Counted from the first letter of the stretch, positions 26,902 through 35,814 are shown. The stretch is DNA of 57,715 bases from Verrucomicrobiota bacterium (GCA_003569205.1 BGOK01000005.1:1-57715); one strand, 5' to 3'. Translations and numbers: made by a program. Notes: generated by a model not told the origin, from the sequence alone.

Positions 26902-27975
26902 TTAGGCGACCGTGACTTCCTTGTTCAGGTAGACGTCCTGAATGGTGTGCAGGAGCTTGGCGCCTTCTTCGATCGGACGCTGGAAAGCCTTGCGGCCCGA
27001 GATGAGGCCCTGACCACCGGCGCGCTTATTGATGACGGCCGTCTTGACGGCTTCGGCGAAGTCGTTGCTGCCGGAAGGGCCACCAGAGTTGATGAGACCG
27101 ATGCGGCCCATGTAGCAGTTGGCGACTTGGTAGCGGGTGAGGTCGATCGGGTGATCGGTCGAGAGGTCGGTGTACATGCGCTTGTCGATCTTGCCGTACG
27201 AGGACTCGGTGGCCTGGATCGCGAGGTAGCCGCCGTTGTTCTCCGGCAGCTTCTGCTTGATGATGTCGGCACAGATGGTGACGCCGAGGTGGTTGGCCTG
27301 GCCGGTGAGGTCAGCGGACACGTGGTAATCCTTGTCCTTCGTCTTGAAGGCGTTGTTGCGGGTGTAGCACCAGAGGACGGTGGCCATGCCGAGTTCGTGG
27401 GCCTGCTGGAAGGCGTGGGAGACTTCGATGATCTGGCGGTTGGTCTCGGCGGAGCCGAAGTAAATCGTGGCACCGACAGCGGCGCAGCCCATATCGGCGG
27501 CCTGCTTCAGGGTGCCGTACATCACTTGGTCACCGACGTTGGGGTAGGTGAGCAACTGGTTGTGGTTGATCTTCACCATGAACGGAATCTTGTGCGCGTA
27601 GCGGCGGGAGACGCTGCTGAGGACGCCGAAGGTCGAGCAGACTGCATTGCAACCGCCTTCGATGGCGAGCTTCACGATGTTTTCACCGTCGAAGTAGATC
27701 GGGTTCTTGGCGAACGAAGCGCCGGCAGAGTGCTCGATACCCTGGTCAACCGGGAGGATGGAGACGTAGCCGGTATTAGCGAGGCGGCCGGAGCCGTAGA
27801 GGCGCTGCAGGTTGGCGAGCACGCGGTTATTGCGGTCAGACGCCGTGAAGGCGTGTTCGACCCAATCGGCGCGGGGCAGGTGAATCTGCTCCTTCTTGAT
27901 CTTCGGGTTGCTGAATCCGAGGAGGGATTCGGCATCGTTACCGAGGAGTTTCTGGATTTCGCTGTAGTTGCTCAT
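26902..27975 (-). CDS. fbaB: Class I fructose-bisphosphate aldolase, DhnA/FbaB type
   Basis: Cleaves fructose 1,6-bisphosphate to DHAP and glyceraldehyde 3-phosphate through a Schiff base. Signatures are [19 protein letters not shown], the strand [14 protein letters not shown] and the late [14 protein letters not shown] with SGRKAFQRP, all seen in bacterial DhnA-type aldolases of about 350 residues. I start at the ATG at 27975 ([11 protein letters not shown]), since the longer frame is not conserved. It completes lower glycolysis together with the gap-pgk-tpiA cluster 14 kb away. The gene is monocistronic, with its own terminator. Confidence 0.93.
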   Translation of the reverse strand: MSNYSEIQKLLGNDAESLLGFSNPKIKKEQIHLPRADWVEHAFTASDRNNRVLANLQRLYGSGRLANTGYVSILPVDQGIEHSAGASFAKNPIYFDGENIVKLAIEGGCNAVCSTFGVLSSVSRRYAHKIPFMVKINHNQLLTYPNVGDQVMYGTLKQAADMGCAAVGATIYFGSAETNRQIIEVSHAFQQAHELGMATVLWCYTRNNAFKTKDKDYHVSADLTGQANHLGVTICADIIKQKLPENNGGYLAIQATESSYGKIDKRMYTDLSTDHPIDLTRYQVANCYMGRIGLINSGGPSGSNDFAEAVKTAVINKRAGGQGLISGRKAFQRPIEEGAKLLHTIQDVYLNKEVTVA

Positions 27976-28120
27976 GGTGCTAGGAAGTGGGAGGGTCCGT
28001 TTATACGAACGAACCCCCTCAAAAGGGCGAGTCCGAGGGCGGGCATCAAGCCAGAATTCATAATCCGCCATAAAAGCCAGCGGGAAGGCTCAGCCGTGGC
28101 CGAAAAAGGGCGGTCCGTGG

Positions 28121-29980
28121 CTAAATTTGCCAGTCGTTGCCGGAGGCCGAGGCAGGCAGTGGCAGGCCCGGATGCGGGGCGGTCACGATGCGCAAGACGG
28201 CCTCACCGCCACCGGCGAGTTCGCGGGCCCGGCGGACCGCCTGGGCGAGCGCTGCCGTGGGGTTAGTGTCGTCCCAGGGGATGACGTTCTCGGTGCCGAC
28301 TGCGTCGACGAGGCCAGCGTTCAGGAAGATCCGCATCGTGTCGGGCTTGGCCTCGCAGAGGATCAAGTGACGACCATCGGACTTCAGGGCCTCGGCGAGG
28401 TCGCGCAGCAGCAGCACGCCATTGGCGTCCAAGTGATGCGCTTCGCGGAACTTCAGCACCAGCACCTTCAGGTTCGGGTCAGCTGAGGCTCGGCGGAGGT
28501 GTTCGTGGAAAGCTTGGGTCGCGCCGAAGTGGAGGCTGCCTTCCACGTGGAGGATGGAGATTCCCGTCGATGCCTGACCCTTGGGACGTTCGCGCAGCTC
28601 GCCTGTTTCGGAGAAATCGTATTCCACGACTTCCGGCTCCGAGGTCTTGCGTAAGTAGAACGCGATGGCCACCGCCGTACCGAAGAAGATGGCGATATCG
28701 AGCGGGGCTAAGAGCGCCGTAATGAACGTCGCCAAGAAAACTGTGCGGTCTTGAGCGCTCGACTTGAGGATCAATTTAATCGCTGAAAGATTGGCCAGTT
28801 CGATTTCGGCGAGGATGACCAAGATGCCGAGCGTCGCGAGCGGGACGAGCGCGACCCAATGGCTCACGAGGAAAGCCGCCGCGAGGATGAAAAGCCCGGC
28901 GAAGAGCGACGCAAACGCCGTCCGTGCGCCGCTGGCGACGTTGAGGGCGGAGCGACTGATGGAGCCGGAAGCCGCCATGCCGCCCGTGAAGGCGCACGCT
29001 AGGTTGGCCATGCCCAGGCCGAAGACCTCTTGGTGAAGATCCGAGGGCCGGCCCGTCTTGAGCGCGGAGGCGCGCGCGTTGGCCGTGCCTTCGATGATGA
29101 TCAGCACTGCGAGAGCCAAGGCCGGTGAGAATAGCGTCGCCAACATGCGGGCCGAGAAGTCGGGCAGGTGTAGGCTGGTGGCGGCGCGGGCGGCATCGCC
29201 GACAGATTTCACCACTTGGCCCTGCGAGCCTTGGTTCATAGCCACTGACTGGGCGAGAGCCGCCCCGAGTGTTGCCACGGTGATGGCGGCGAGGATGGCC
29301 TTACCGACGCCATAGGGCTTACGCATGAGCCCGTAGGTGATGCCTGTGATGATGGCCAAACCCATGTCCGGGTTGATCAGGCCTTTGCCGAGCTTGATGG
29401 CTGCCCAGAGAACTTCGGGCAGACTTTCAGCACCATGTTCGCCCGGCATGCCGATGGTGAATGGCAGCTGTAGCGCGATGACGCGGAGGGCGGCGGCCGC
29501 GATGTAGGCGGAGATCACCGTGCGCGGGACGAAGTCGGCGAAGCTGCTGAGGCGGAGCCACGAGGCCAGTAGCAGGAAGACGCCGGCCATGAGCACTAAA
29601 GTCGGTAATGCCACTGCGCGTTGGTCGGGCGAGAGGACGCCGAGCGTGGCGAAGGCACCGAGCAGTAACGCCGCCGAGGCGTTGGTCGGTCCGGCGGAGA
29701 GGTTGGCGGAGCCCGTGAAGATAGGCGCGATCAAGGCGGCGAATCCACAGCCGATGAGGCCGCACCAGACGGGCAGGCCGGCCTTCATCGCGAAGGCCAT
29801 CGACATCGGGAAGGCCAGCAGCGCGACGTTCAGTCCGGCGATGAGGTCCGCCTTGAAGGTCGGGCCATCGATCTGCTGCACCGCGGAGCGGATTGGCAGT
29901 AAGCGGGGGCGGGGCAGGGCAGCGAGCGTTCGCCAGCCTTGGACGAGCAGAGAAAGGAAGTTTTGGAGGCCCCGAAGCAC
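28121..29980 (-). CDS. SulP-family anion transporter with STAS domain
   Basis: 619 residues. About eleven hydrophobic helices are visible from residue 45 to 450, with the SulP signature AGLNVALLAFPMSMAFA, the pattern SANLSAGPTNASAALL and a conserved FTGGMAASGSISRSALN. The C-terminal STAS domain (about 490-590) contains LHVEGSLHFG and LDANGVLLLRDLAE. Family members carry sulfate, bicarbonate or other anions; the substrate cannot be predicted. The start is GTG at 29980. DUF2017 lies 50 bases upstream, so it may be the last gene of the kinase-clpS transcript. Confidence 0.92.
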   Translation of the reverse strand: MLRGLQNFLSLLVQGWRTLAALPRPRLLPIRSAVQQIDGPTFKADLIAGLNVALLAFPMSMAFAMKAGLPVWCGLIGCGFAALIAPIFTGSANLSAGPTNASAALLLGAFATLGVLSPDQRAVALPTLVLMAGVFLLLASWLRLSSFADFVPRTVISAYIAAAALRVIALQLPFTIGMPGEHGAESLPEVLWAAIKLGKGLINPDMGLAIITGITYGLMRKPYGVGKAILAAITVATLGAALAQSVAMNQGSQGQVVKSVGDAARAATSLHLPDFSARMLATLFSPALALAVLIIIEGTANARASALKTGRPSDLHQEVFGLGMANLACAFTGGMAASGSISRSALNVASGARTAFASLFAGLFILAAAFLVSHWVALVPLATLGILVILAEIELANLSAIKLILKSSAQDRTVFLATFITALLAPLDIAIFFGTAVAIAFYLRKTSEPEVVEYDFSETGELRERPKGQASTGISILHVEGSLHFGATQAFHEHLRRASADPNLKVLVLKFREAHHLDANGVLLLRDLAEALKSDGRHLILCEAKPDTMRIFLNAGLVDAVGTENVIPWDDTNPTAALAQAVRRARELAGGGEAVLRIVTAPHPGLPLPASASGNDWQI

Positions 29981-30030
29981 GGCCCTGTTGTTGCCATCCT
30001 AGCCTCGGCTTCAACCGATTTCGTTGACCT

Positions 30031-30495
30031 TCAGTCGAACGCTTCGGGGTCGAGCTGTTGTATTAGCGACTGTTGCAGAAGCCCAAAGCAGGAGTAGCAG
30101 GCCAAGGCATGGCGCTTCTCGGTCGGCAGTGACTCGTCGTCCAGCAACTCGGAGCTTTCGAGCGCCGCGTCGGGGACGTCGGCAAAGACCAGCTCACGCA
30201 AGGCGATGCGGACGGCGGACAAGGCGCGGAGGAAGGCGAACGCTTGGCCATCGTTCTTGAGTAGGATGACCGCCGGTTCCCCTTTAGCGTTAGCGAAGGC
30301 GGTGGCGAGGAGGCGGGCCTCTTCGGCTGCCTGGGCACTCAGCGTTTCTGTCCAGAAGGAGGCGATCTCGGCGTCGTTGCCAGGAATCTTCGCGCGGTTC
30401 ACCGAAACGCGGGCGGCTGCTGGCGCGATGAGGCGGAGTAGGTCGGTCAGCACATTACGTGCTTCCGCTGTCATCGTGAGGCGGAGCTCAGCCAT
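30031..30495 (-). CDS. DUF2017 family protein, clpS neighbour
   Basis: 154 residues starting MAELRLTMTAEARN. The body is helical, with an acidic C-terminal half (LESSELLDDESLPTEKR). It overlaps the end of clpS by eight bases. DUF2017 genes adjoin clpS in actinobacteria and other phyla, so the assignment rests on this context plus general character. The family may act with the Clp protease, but its role is not established. Confidence 0.7.
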   Translation of the reverse strand: MAELRLTMTAEARNVLTDLLRLIAPAAARVSVNRAKIPGNDAEIASFWTETLSAQAAEEARLLATAFANAKGEPAVILLKNDGQAFAFLRALSAVRIALRELVFADVPDAALESSELLDDESLPTEKRHALACYSCFGLLQQSLIQQLDPEAFD

Positions 30496-30775
30496 CTTTT
30501 TCGAGTAAGGCGTTGAGGTGCCACTGCTGGAGCTCGAGGGCGAGCATCTCGGCCCGTTCGCGTTCACCCGTCCAGACGGTGGCGCGGCCCTCTTCGTGCA
30601 CCTGCAGCATGTATTTGCGGGCAAGGGCTCGCTGGATGCGGAGCACATTCATGAAAACCATCACTACGTAGCCCGTGAGGTTGATGGGGTCGTTGAGCAC
30701 GACCACGTTCCACTTGGACGCTAGGGCGGGGACCGTCTCAGTTTTGATCTCCGGCTTGATCTTGGGTTTGCCCAT
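30488..30775 (-). CDS. clpS: ATP-dependent Clp protease adaptor ClpS
   Basis: Delivers N-end-rule substrates to ClpA/ClpC. The 95 residues contain KWNVVVLNDPINLTGYVV, the classic VVLLND...T substrate-binding loop, then MVFMNVLRIQRALARKY and VHEEGRATVWTGERERAE, the helix that faces the unfoldase. The first codons overlap the 3' end of the histidine kinase gene by 38 bases in another frame, and no later start codon would preserve the fold. No clpA gene is in the window. It is followed by DUF2017. Confidence 0.93.
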   Translation of the reverse strand: MGKPKIKPEIKTETVPALASKWNVVVLNDPINLTGYVVMVFMNVLRIQRALARKYMLQVHEEGRATVWTGERERAEMLALELQQWHLNALLEKDG

Positions 30776-33371
30776 GGGGAGTCAGCTTCACGTCAGAACT
30801 AAGGGACAGAAGCAGACTTCGCAAGCCACCGATGAGTCTTTGGCAAGTTTCTGCGGCGGGGGGTAAGCCCGGCGTACGTTCGAGTTGAGCGGCGACCCGG
30901 GAGAGCTCGATACATCCCATGAGGGCCAGCATGCCTTTGACTCCGTGGGCTTGGCGCATGACCGTTTCGGGGTCTCCCTGATTGAGGGCAGCCTCAAGGT
31001 CAGCGACCATTTGGGGGCCATGGCGGAGGAAGGAGCGAGCCGCGCAGCGAAGGTCTTCAGCCTCTTCTTCGTCGAGTTCGCCCAAGGCCGCTTGGAATTC
31101 GTTGGTGTTCGTGGGGTCCGCGGATTCGCCGACCAGTTGATCGATTTTAGTAATTAAGTCGGCGCCGCGCATCGGCTTAGACAGGTAGCCATCGAACCCG
31201 GCTTGCTCACAGCGGACGCGGTCGCTCTCTTGGGTCATGGCGGTGAGCGCGAGGATGATCGTGCGTCGGCGTCCCGTTTGGAACTCGGCGGAACGGATAC
31301 CCTCCGCGACCCCGATGCCGTCGACCAGGGGCATTTGAATATCGAGCACGGCCACATCAAATTCCTTGATACCCCAGAGCTCTAGAGCCGCGGCACCATC
31401 GACGGTCGCGCTCACCTCATGACCGGCCCGCTTGAGGCGGGAGACCGTCACCTCGCGATTCACTTCATTATCCTCGGCGACGAGAATTCGCAGGTGTCGG
31501 CGGGGCGTCGCTGCTTGCGGTGTCGCCGGTTGGTCTTCCGGGCTGGGTTGGTGGTGCCCGAGTTCGGACCAGAGGGAAGTGAGCGTCAGTGGTTTATGTA
31601 GCTGCTTAAAGCCACGGAGCTCGAGGTCAGGGGAGGTCAGGAGGATTACCAATTCCCGCGGGATGGCCGGCAGCTTCGGGTTGATATCATCGGGGAGGTC
31701 CAGCAGGGCCCGGGTAAAAGGTTCGCCGCTGGCGGCGGCGGCCTGCCAGGCGTTTTCAGCCTCTTCATTGGTCGCCACGCTGAGGCCATGGCCTTCCCGA
31801 TGGCGGATGCATTGTAAGAGCCATTGGCGCATCGCCGGGCTCCCTCCGGCGATGAGCACGCGCTCTTCGCGCAGGGAGGGTAAGGTTCGGGCTCTTTCTG
31901 TCGGGTCGGTGGCGAACATGAGAGCGGCCGTGAAGCGGCTACCCTTGCTTGGTTCGCTCTGCACCTTGACATAACCATCCATCGCTTGGGCGAGGTTTCG
32001 GACAATCGTCAGGCCCAAGCCCGTGCCACCGAAGCGCCGTGTGGTCGAGGCGTCTGCTTGGGTGAACGGGTCGAAGATACTTTCGAGGCGGTTAATCGGA
32101 ATGCCAATCCCGGTGTCATCGACGATGATGCGGGTGCGGAGACCCTCGCTCCGCGGCTCGAATTCAAGGTGGCAGTGGACGTGGCCGTTTTCAGTGAACT
32201 TGACCGCGTTGCCGATGAGATTGGACAGGATACGGCGAAATTTCACTGGGTCGCCCAGCACGCTGTGGGGCGCATCGGGCGCAGTCAGGGCGGCAAACTC
32301 AATCCCCTTACGGCGGGCCAGCTGATGGAACTGGGCCATCGTTTCTTCGAGCGCCCGGATGGGGTTGAAGGGAATCTGCTCGATGGTGATGTGTCCGCGA
32401 TCGAGGCGGGCGAAGTCGAGGACGTCCTTGATCATCTCTTCGAGGTCTACGGCGCACCGCTGGATTTTTTGGAACGTTTCTTCGGTGGCGTGGGCCGGCG
32501 ATTCTAGGGCCGTTTCACAAAGCCCTTGGATGGCGTTGATAGGATTACGAATCTCGTGGGTGATGTTCGCGACGAACTGCGATTTAGCGGCACCGAGTTC
32601 CTCGGCTCTCTCGAGCGCGATGCGGAGACGGTTCTGTTCCTTGGTCGAGTCCGTGATATTACTGGCGAAGGTCAGGAGACCGGCGGGCAAGCCGTTACCA
32701 CCCTTGATGCGTTCGTGGACCACGCTGATGTGGCGCGTCGTGCCTTGGAGGTTGGTAAAGTCCATGCCTTGATGGCGGACGCTTTGGCCGTGCTGGATAA
32801 CTTCGGCGTCGAGGGCCTTGAAGCGGGCGACCGTTTCAGGAGCGAGGATGTCTTCGAGGGTGAGATCCACGGCGGCGCCGCGGTGTGGCAGGGCAATGAA
32901 TTCATCGAGGTTTCGGCTCGTGTGGAGGATGCGGCCGCTGAGGTCGCGCAGGATGATGAAGTCTGGCGAGTTATCGATGAGCGTCCGCGCGAGGCTCATT
33001 TCGGAACGCGGGGTCAGTAAGGCGGAACCGTTGACTTGGGCGTCGTCGGAGAAGATCAGCCAGACTTGGTCGGCGTGCTTGGGGTCGGGCTGGAGGATGA
33101 CGCGGACCGATTTAATTTCCCGGATTCGTTGCGGGTCACGGGTCTCGAGGATACCGCTCCAAGCGGACCAGCGGGCGGCGGAGAAGAGCAGGGTGGAGGC
33201 GGCCCGCCCGTCGTCGAGTTCAAGGAAGAGGTGGTCGACGTGCGTACCCGCTTTGACGCGGCGGCCCAGTGCCCGTGTCACCAGTTCATTGGCGTACAGC
33301 ACCAAGCCTTGGCGGTTACAGACCAAGAAGGGCCAAGGAAGAAGGTCCGGCAGCGTCGAAAGATCCGCCAT
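30738..33371 (-). CDS. Cytosolic hybrid histidine kinase, PAS-PAS-HK-REC-REC-HPt
   Basis: 877 residues without membrane segments. Two PAS-like sensor domains occupy about 8-110 and 125-245. The HisKA site is NITHEIRNP with H272. HATPase_c has LIGNAVKFTENG, DDTGIGIP and RRFGGTGLGL. A first receiver (about 503-603) is degenerate, with no clear acidic pocket. The second (628-747) is complete, with AEDN, D677 in VLDIQMP and K732 in SKP. The C-terminal HPt has H809 in QAHGVKG. The layout predicts an internal phosphorelay H272-D677-H809 to an unknown response regulator. The signal is cytosolic (inference). Gene order suggests cotranscription with clpS. Confidence 0.94.
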   Translation of the reverse strand: MADLSTLPDLLPWPFLVCNRQGLVLYANELVTRALGRRVKAGTHVDHLFLELDDGRAASTLLFSAARWSAWSGILETRDPQRIREIKSVRVILQPDPKHADQVWLIFSDDAQVNGSALLTPRSEMSLARTLIDNSPDFIILRDLSGRILHTSRNLDEFIALPHRGAAVDLTLEDILAPETVARFKALDAEVIQHGQSVRHQGMDFTNLQGTTRHISVVHERIKGGNGLPAGLLTFASNITDSTKEQNRLRIALERAEELGAAKSQFVANITHEIRNPINAIQGLCETALESPAHATEETFQKIQRCAVDLEEMIKDVLDFARLDRGHITIEQIPFNPIRALEETMAQFHQLARRKGIEFAALTAPDAPHSVLGDPVKFRRILSNLIGNAVKFTENGHVHCHLEFEPRSEGLRTRIIVDDTGIGIPINRLESIFDPFTQADASTTRRFGGTGLGLTIVRNLAQAMDGYVKVQSEPSKGSRFTAALMFATDPTERARTLPSLREERVLIAGGSPAMRQWLLQCIRHREGHGLSVATNEEAENAWQAAAASGEPFTRALLDLPDDINPKLPAIPRELVILLTSPDLELRGFKQLHKPLTLTSLWSELGHHQPSPEDQPATPQAATPRRHLRILVAEDNEVNREVTVSRLKRAGHEVSATVDGAAALELWGIKEFDVAVLDIQMPLVDGIGVAEGIRSAEFQTGRRRTIILALTAMTQESDRVRCEQAGFDGYLSKPMRGADLITKIDQLVGESADPTNTNEFQAALGELDEEEAEDLRCAARSFLRHGPQMVADLEAALNQGDPETVMRQAHGVKGMLALMGCIELSRVAAQLERTPGLPPAAETCQRLIGGLRSLLLSLSSDVKLTPHGQTQDQAGDQN

Positions 33372-33467
33372 ACGTGTTTAACTAAGATGCCCTGAGGATT
33401 ATTGGATACAACAATCGTTATGAGGAAGAATACCTAGTGTCAGGGCGTAGCCCTAGTTTGGGCGGCC

Positions 33468-33677
33468 TTGGACGGGGTCGACGCCTTGTTGAACGCCAGC
33501 ATGATTCTCACGGGCATGGGGCCCGTTTCGCCGATGCCGAGCGATGGGGCGAAGGTCTTTGCTTCGGCCTATGCAGTCTTCAGCGGCGTGGCTTTCCTGA
33601 CGACCTTTTCAATCCTCATCGCGCCGATCCTGCATCGTATCCTGCACCGCTTGCATCTAAACGAGCGGGGCGGGTAG
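33468..33677 (+). CDS. Short membrane protein, probably N-terminally truncated
   Basis: 69 residues from a TTG codon: DALLNASMILTGMGPV, then SGVAFLTTFSILIAPILHRI and a basic tail. The first part looks like a re-entrant pore-like segment and the second like one transmembrane helix, similar to small PVC proteins that usually have another helix before them. The frame upstream closes with TAG at 33435, and no ATG or GTG is available. A lost N-terminus or another indel is likely. It may be a remnant. Confidence 0.45.
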   Translation: MDGVDALLNASMILTGMGPVSPMPSDGAKVFASAYAVFSGVAFLTTFSILIAPILHRILHRLHLNERGG

Positions 33678-33723
33678 GCCCTCTCGCACCCGCCTCGGGA
33701 GGAGGACGGGTGGAGAAAAGGGT

Positions 33724-33804
33724 GCTCAGGAAGGGACTTGAACCCTTACGCTTTATGGGCACTAGAACCTGAATCTAGCGTGTCTGCCATTCCACCACCT
33801 GAGC
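33724..33804 (-). tRNA. tRNA-Leu (anticodon CAG)
   Basis: The minus strand reads GCTCAGG...CCTGAGC for the acceptor stem. The anticodon stem CTAGA/TCTAG surrounds TTCAGGT, so the anticodon is CAG. The variable arm is long, as in class II tRNAs. CCA is not encoded; the 3' end reads A then CCC. The first 28 bases are identical to the tRNA-Leu at 8475. Confidence 0.96.
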
Positions 33805-33850
33805 GACTAACAAGAGGTCGAGCAAAGGGCTTGCTCTGCGGGTGTCAAGG

Positions 33851-34351
33851 TTAGGGCTTCCGCAGCGATTTAAGCATGTAGGCGCAATCAAGGTCTTGGC
33901 CGAACTTGTGGCCGACGCCTTTAAGCAGGCCGGCATGCGTGAACCCGCAGGCTTCGTGAAGCTTTAAACTGGCGGCCTGTTCGCCGGAGATACGGGCGAT
34001 GACGGATTTATGCCCTAGAGCCTCGGCTCGGGTGAGGAGTTCACGTAGGACGCGCTTCCCGAGGCCCTTGCCGTGGTATTCGTGGTGGATGAAGATCGAA
34101 TCCTCGACCGTCGCAGACCAGCCTTGGCGGCTATTATAAGTCGAGAGGGAGCCCCAACCCACGACCTTGCCTTCAACCTCGACCACCAGCACGGGGTGGA
34201 CCCGCGAACGCCCTTTGAGCCAATGAATACGGCCCTCTACGGTCTCTTCAGTGAGGTGCCAAGTGCACGTACTGGTCCGGACATAGTGATTATAGACCGA
34301 ATTAATGGCCTGGGCGTCGGCCTCTTCGGCCAAGCGGATGCGAGCTTCCAT
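33851..34351 (-). CDS. GNAT acetyltransferase, phosphinothricin-acetyltransferase-like
   Basis: 166 residues. RLAEEADAQAINSVYNHYV at the N-terminus is typical of the Pat/YncA group. The acetyl-CoA loop is in HGKGLGKRVLRELL (R/Q-x-x-G-x-G/A pattern) and the end has LHEACGFTHAGLLKGVGHKFG. Family members acetylate phosphinothricin, methionine sulfone or other small amines. The true substrate is unknown. The ATG at 34351 was chosen over an upstream TTG. It is transcribed from a spacer shared with rpmJ. Confidence 0.85.
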   Translation of the reverse strand: MEARIRLAEEADAQAINSVYNHYVRTSTCTWHLTEETVEGRIHWLKGRSRVHPVLVVEVEGKVVGWGSLSTYNSRQGWSATVEDSIFIHHEYHGKGLGKRVLRELLTRAEALGHKSVIARISGEQAASLKLHEACGFTHAGLLKGVGHKFGQDLDCAYMLKSLRKP

Positions 34352-34464
34352 GGCCGCCAATCCTGTCGATTTTAAGCTAATGCGTCCAGCCAAGGAAATC
34401 CCGTTGACAGCCGTGTGCGGGAGGGCTTTGTTGGCCGACCTGCCGTATTCCTCGGCCCAAGACC

Positions 34465-34590
34465 ATGAAAGTCTCCTCCTCCCTCAAGTCGCTCAAGAAG
34501 CGCCACCCAAATTGCCAGGTCGTCCGTCGCAAAGGTCGCATTTATGTGATCAACAAGACGCACCCTCGCTATAAAGCCCGCCAAGGTTAA
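34465..34590 (+). CDS. rpmJ: Ribosomal protein L36, zinc-free type
   Basis: A 41-residue basic protein, [20 protein letters not shown] through to YKARQG, matching the YkgO form of L36. Only one cysteine remains (C17), so the zinc ribbon of the ordinary form is absent. It is followed after 23 bases by L31, as in the E. coli ykgM/ykgO pair, but with the order reversed. It probably serves the large ribosomal subunit and may be the sole copy. Confidence 0.95.
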   Translation: MKVSSSLKSLKKRHPNCQVVRRKGRIYVINKTHPRYKARQG

Positions 34591-34613
34591 CCCCTAGCAA
34601 ACCCCTGATTTAT

Positions 34614-34856
34614 ATGAAGAAGGAAGGTCATCCTGAATACAACCCTGTGGTCTTTGTGGACGTCTCCACGAACCGCGAGTTCACTACCCGTTCGACTCTC
34701 AAGTCGAAGGAAACCAAGGTCATCGACGGCGTGGAGCACTTTGTGATCCGCCGCGAAGTGACCATGGATTCCCACCCGGCCTACACCGGCGAGAAGCGTT
34801 TCGTCGACTCCGCTGGCCGCGTCGAGAAGTTCAACTCGAAGTTCCGCCGCAAGTAA
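34614..34856 (+). CDS. rpmE2: Ribosomal protein L31, type B (zinc-free)
   Basis: 80 residues: KKEGHPEYNPVVFVDVST at the start, STLKSKET and DSHPAYTGEKRFVDSAGRVE at the end, all L31 type B signatures. There is no cysteine, so it belongs to the group that works without zinc. It is cotranscribed with rpmJ and followed by a good terminator. Confidence 0.96.
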   Translation: MKKEGHPEYNPVVFVDVSTNREFTTRSTLKSKETKVIDGVEHFVIRREVTMDSHPAYTGEKRFVDSAGRVEKFNSKFRRK

Positions 34857-34878
34857 GTCGCCCCACGGCGACTGTCCC

Positions 34879-34911
34879 AAAGCCCGCCCGGTTCGCCTGG
34901 CGGGTTTTTTG
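34879..34911 (+). terminator. Terminator after rpmJ-rpmE2
   Basis: CCCGCC-cggttcgcct-GGCGGG is followed by TTTTTTG, 26 bases after the L31 stop codon. Confidence 0.88.
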
Positions 34912-35132
34912 TTGGCTAGGTTTTGGGGATACCTCCTCCCTATAGAAGGAGGGAGCTAAGGGCAGGGCTAGGTTTCAAAAGGCGAGGCCCTCCGTGGCGC
35001 CTTTTAGGCGCTGGGATGGGGAGGGCTGTATGGGCTAGGCCCTCATTTTACTGCCTAAAATAGGTCGAAGCCGTCCCCGGACGGCCGGAAGGTAGTTTCG
35101 TAAAGGCATCACCATCATGGCTCCCCAGTCTT

Positions 35133-35182
35133 ATTCACATGGGGTGTGAATGAACTGTGCATAATATGGGGGTTTTAGCCCC
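35133..35182 (+). promoter_or_regulatory. Operator-like palindrome, -10 box and leader hairpin
   Basis: A perfect dyad ATTCACA-tgggg-TGTGAAT (35133-35151) is followed by CATAAT (35160-35165), a good -10 candidate, and by a hairpin GGGG-ttttag-CCCC (35169-35182). No -35 box at proper spacing is obvious, which fits activator dependence. It lies 60-110 bases before the secreted protein gene. The rest of the 335-base spacer holds only a purine-rich hairpin (near 34940) and nothing else I can name. Confidence 0.5.
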
Positions 35183-35245
35183 TGATTGGAAATCGACAAT
35201 TTGTGCTTGATTTTGTTTCGGGCCTGTAGCAATAGTGTCACCGCT

Positions 35246-35761
35246 ATGAAGCATATCCTACCTATCATCACCATCACGACCCTCGCTGCTGCCGCGTCTG
35301 CCCAGACCGCTGCTGCTCCCGCTGGTCTTTCCTACAACCGCGTTACGGTCTCCCGCCAGGGCCAGAACACCAACCTATCGGCTTCGGCCTTCTTGGGTAG
35401 CTCGAACGTCCTCGCGACGATCGGCTCCTCGACCGCAGGTACGTCTTACGCCCTCGGCTACGTCTTCAAGGGCGTTGGCGCTGGCATCGACGCCACCGTC
35501 TCGGTTGGTGCTGGTAACGCAACCGCTAACTCCACCGTTGGCCTGAACCTCCGCCGCTCCCTCTCGGAACTCGTCTCTGGTCTCGAAATCGCTGCGGGTG
35601 TTGCCTATAACCCCGGTGCAGGCGCTTCCGCTTCGACCAAGGAGTACACCTACGAGCTCGCTTACAACATCAACAAGCAGTTCTCGGTTGCTTACGGCAT
35701 CACCGACGTTGCTGGTGCTGGTTCGAACCTCAAGACGGTTTCGGTTCGCTACAACTTCTAA
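35246..35761 (+). CDS. Secreted beta-rich protein, probable outer-membrane barrel
   Basis: 171 residues with a signal peptide ending AAAASAQ. The mature part is Gly/Ala/Ser/Thr-rich with alternating short strands (GYVFKGVGAGIDATVSVGAG, TYELAYNINKQFSVAYGI) and ends in VSVRYNF, the terminal aromatic residue typical of outer-membrane beta-barrels. It has too few residues for a porin; about eight strands would fit. The start ATG at 35246 was chosen because the signal peptide begins there. A terminator follows directly, so the gene is monocistronic and possibly highly expressed. Confidence 0.75.
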   Translation: MKHILPIITITTLAAAASAQTAAAPAGLSYNRVTVSRQGQNTNLSASAFLGSSNVLATIGSSTAGTSYALGYVFKGVGAGIDATVSVGAGNATANSTVGLNLRRSLSELVSGLEIAAGVAYNPGAGASASTKEYTYELAYNINKQFSVAYGITDVAGAGSNLKTVSVRYNF

Positions 35762-35784
35762 TCTTAGGATTAGAGGTTAAACCT

Positions 35785-35814
35785 AAGGGCCCCGGAAACG
35801 GGGCCCTTTTTGTT
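35785..35814 (+). terminator. Terminator after the secreted protein gene
   Basis: AAGGGCCCCG-gaaa-CGGGGCCCTTTTT forms a near-perfect stem with a tetraloop and U-run, 24 bases after the stop. Confidence 0.93.

Noticed and set aside
26692..28266. Long plus-strand open frame of 524 codons
   Set aside because: It is antisense to the class I aldolase and SulP genes, whose family motifs are clear. The GC-rich code creates such long shadow frames.
33437..33772. 111-codon plus-strand frame over the short membrane protein and the tRNA
   Set aside because: It runs into the antisense strand of tRNA-Leu and has shadow-type composition; frame 33468-33677 has clear membrane character.
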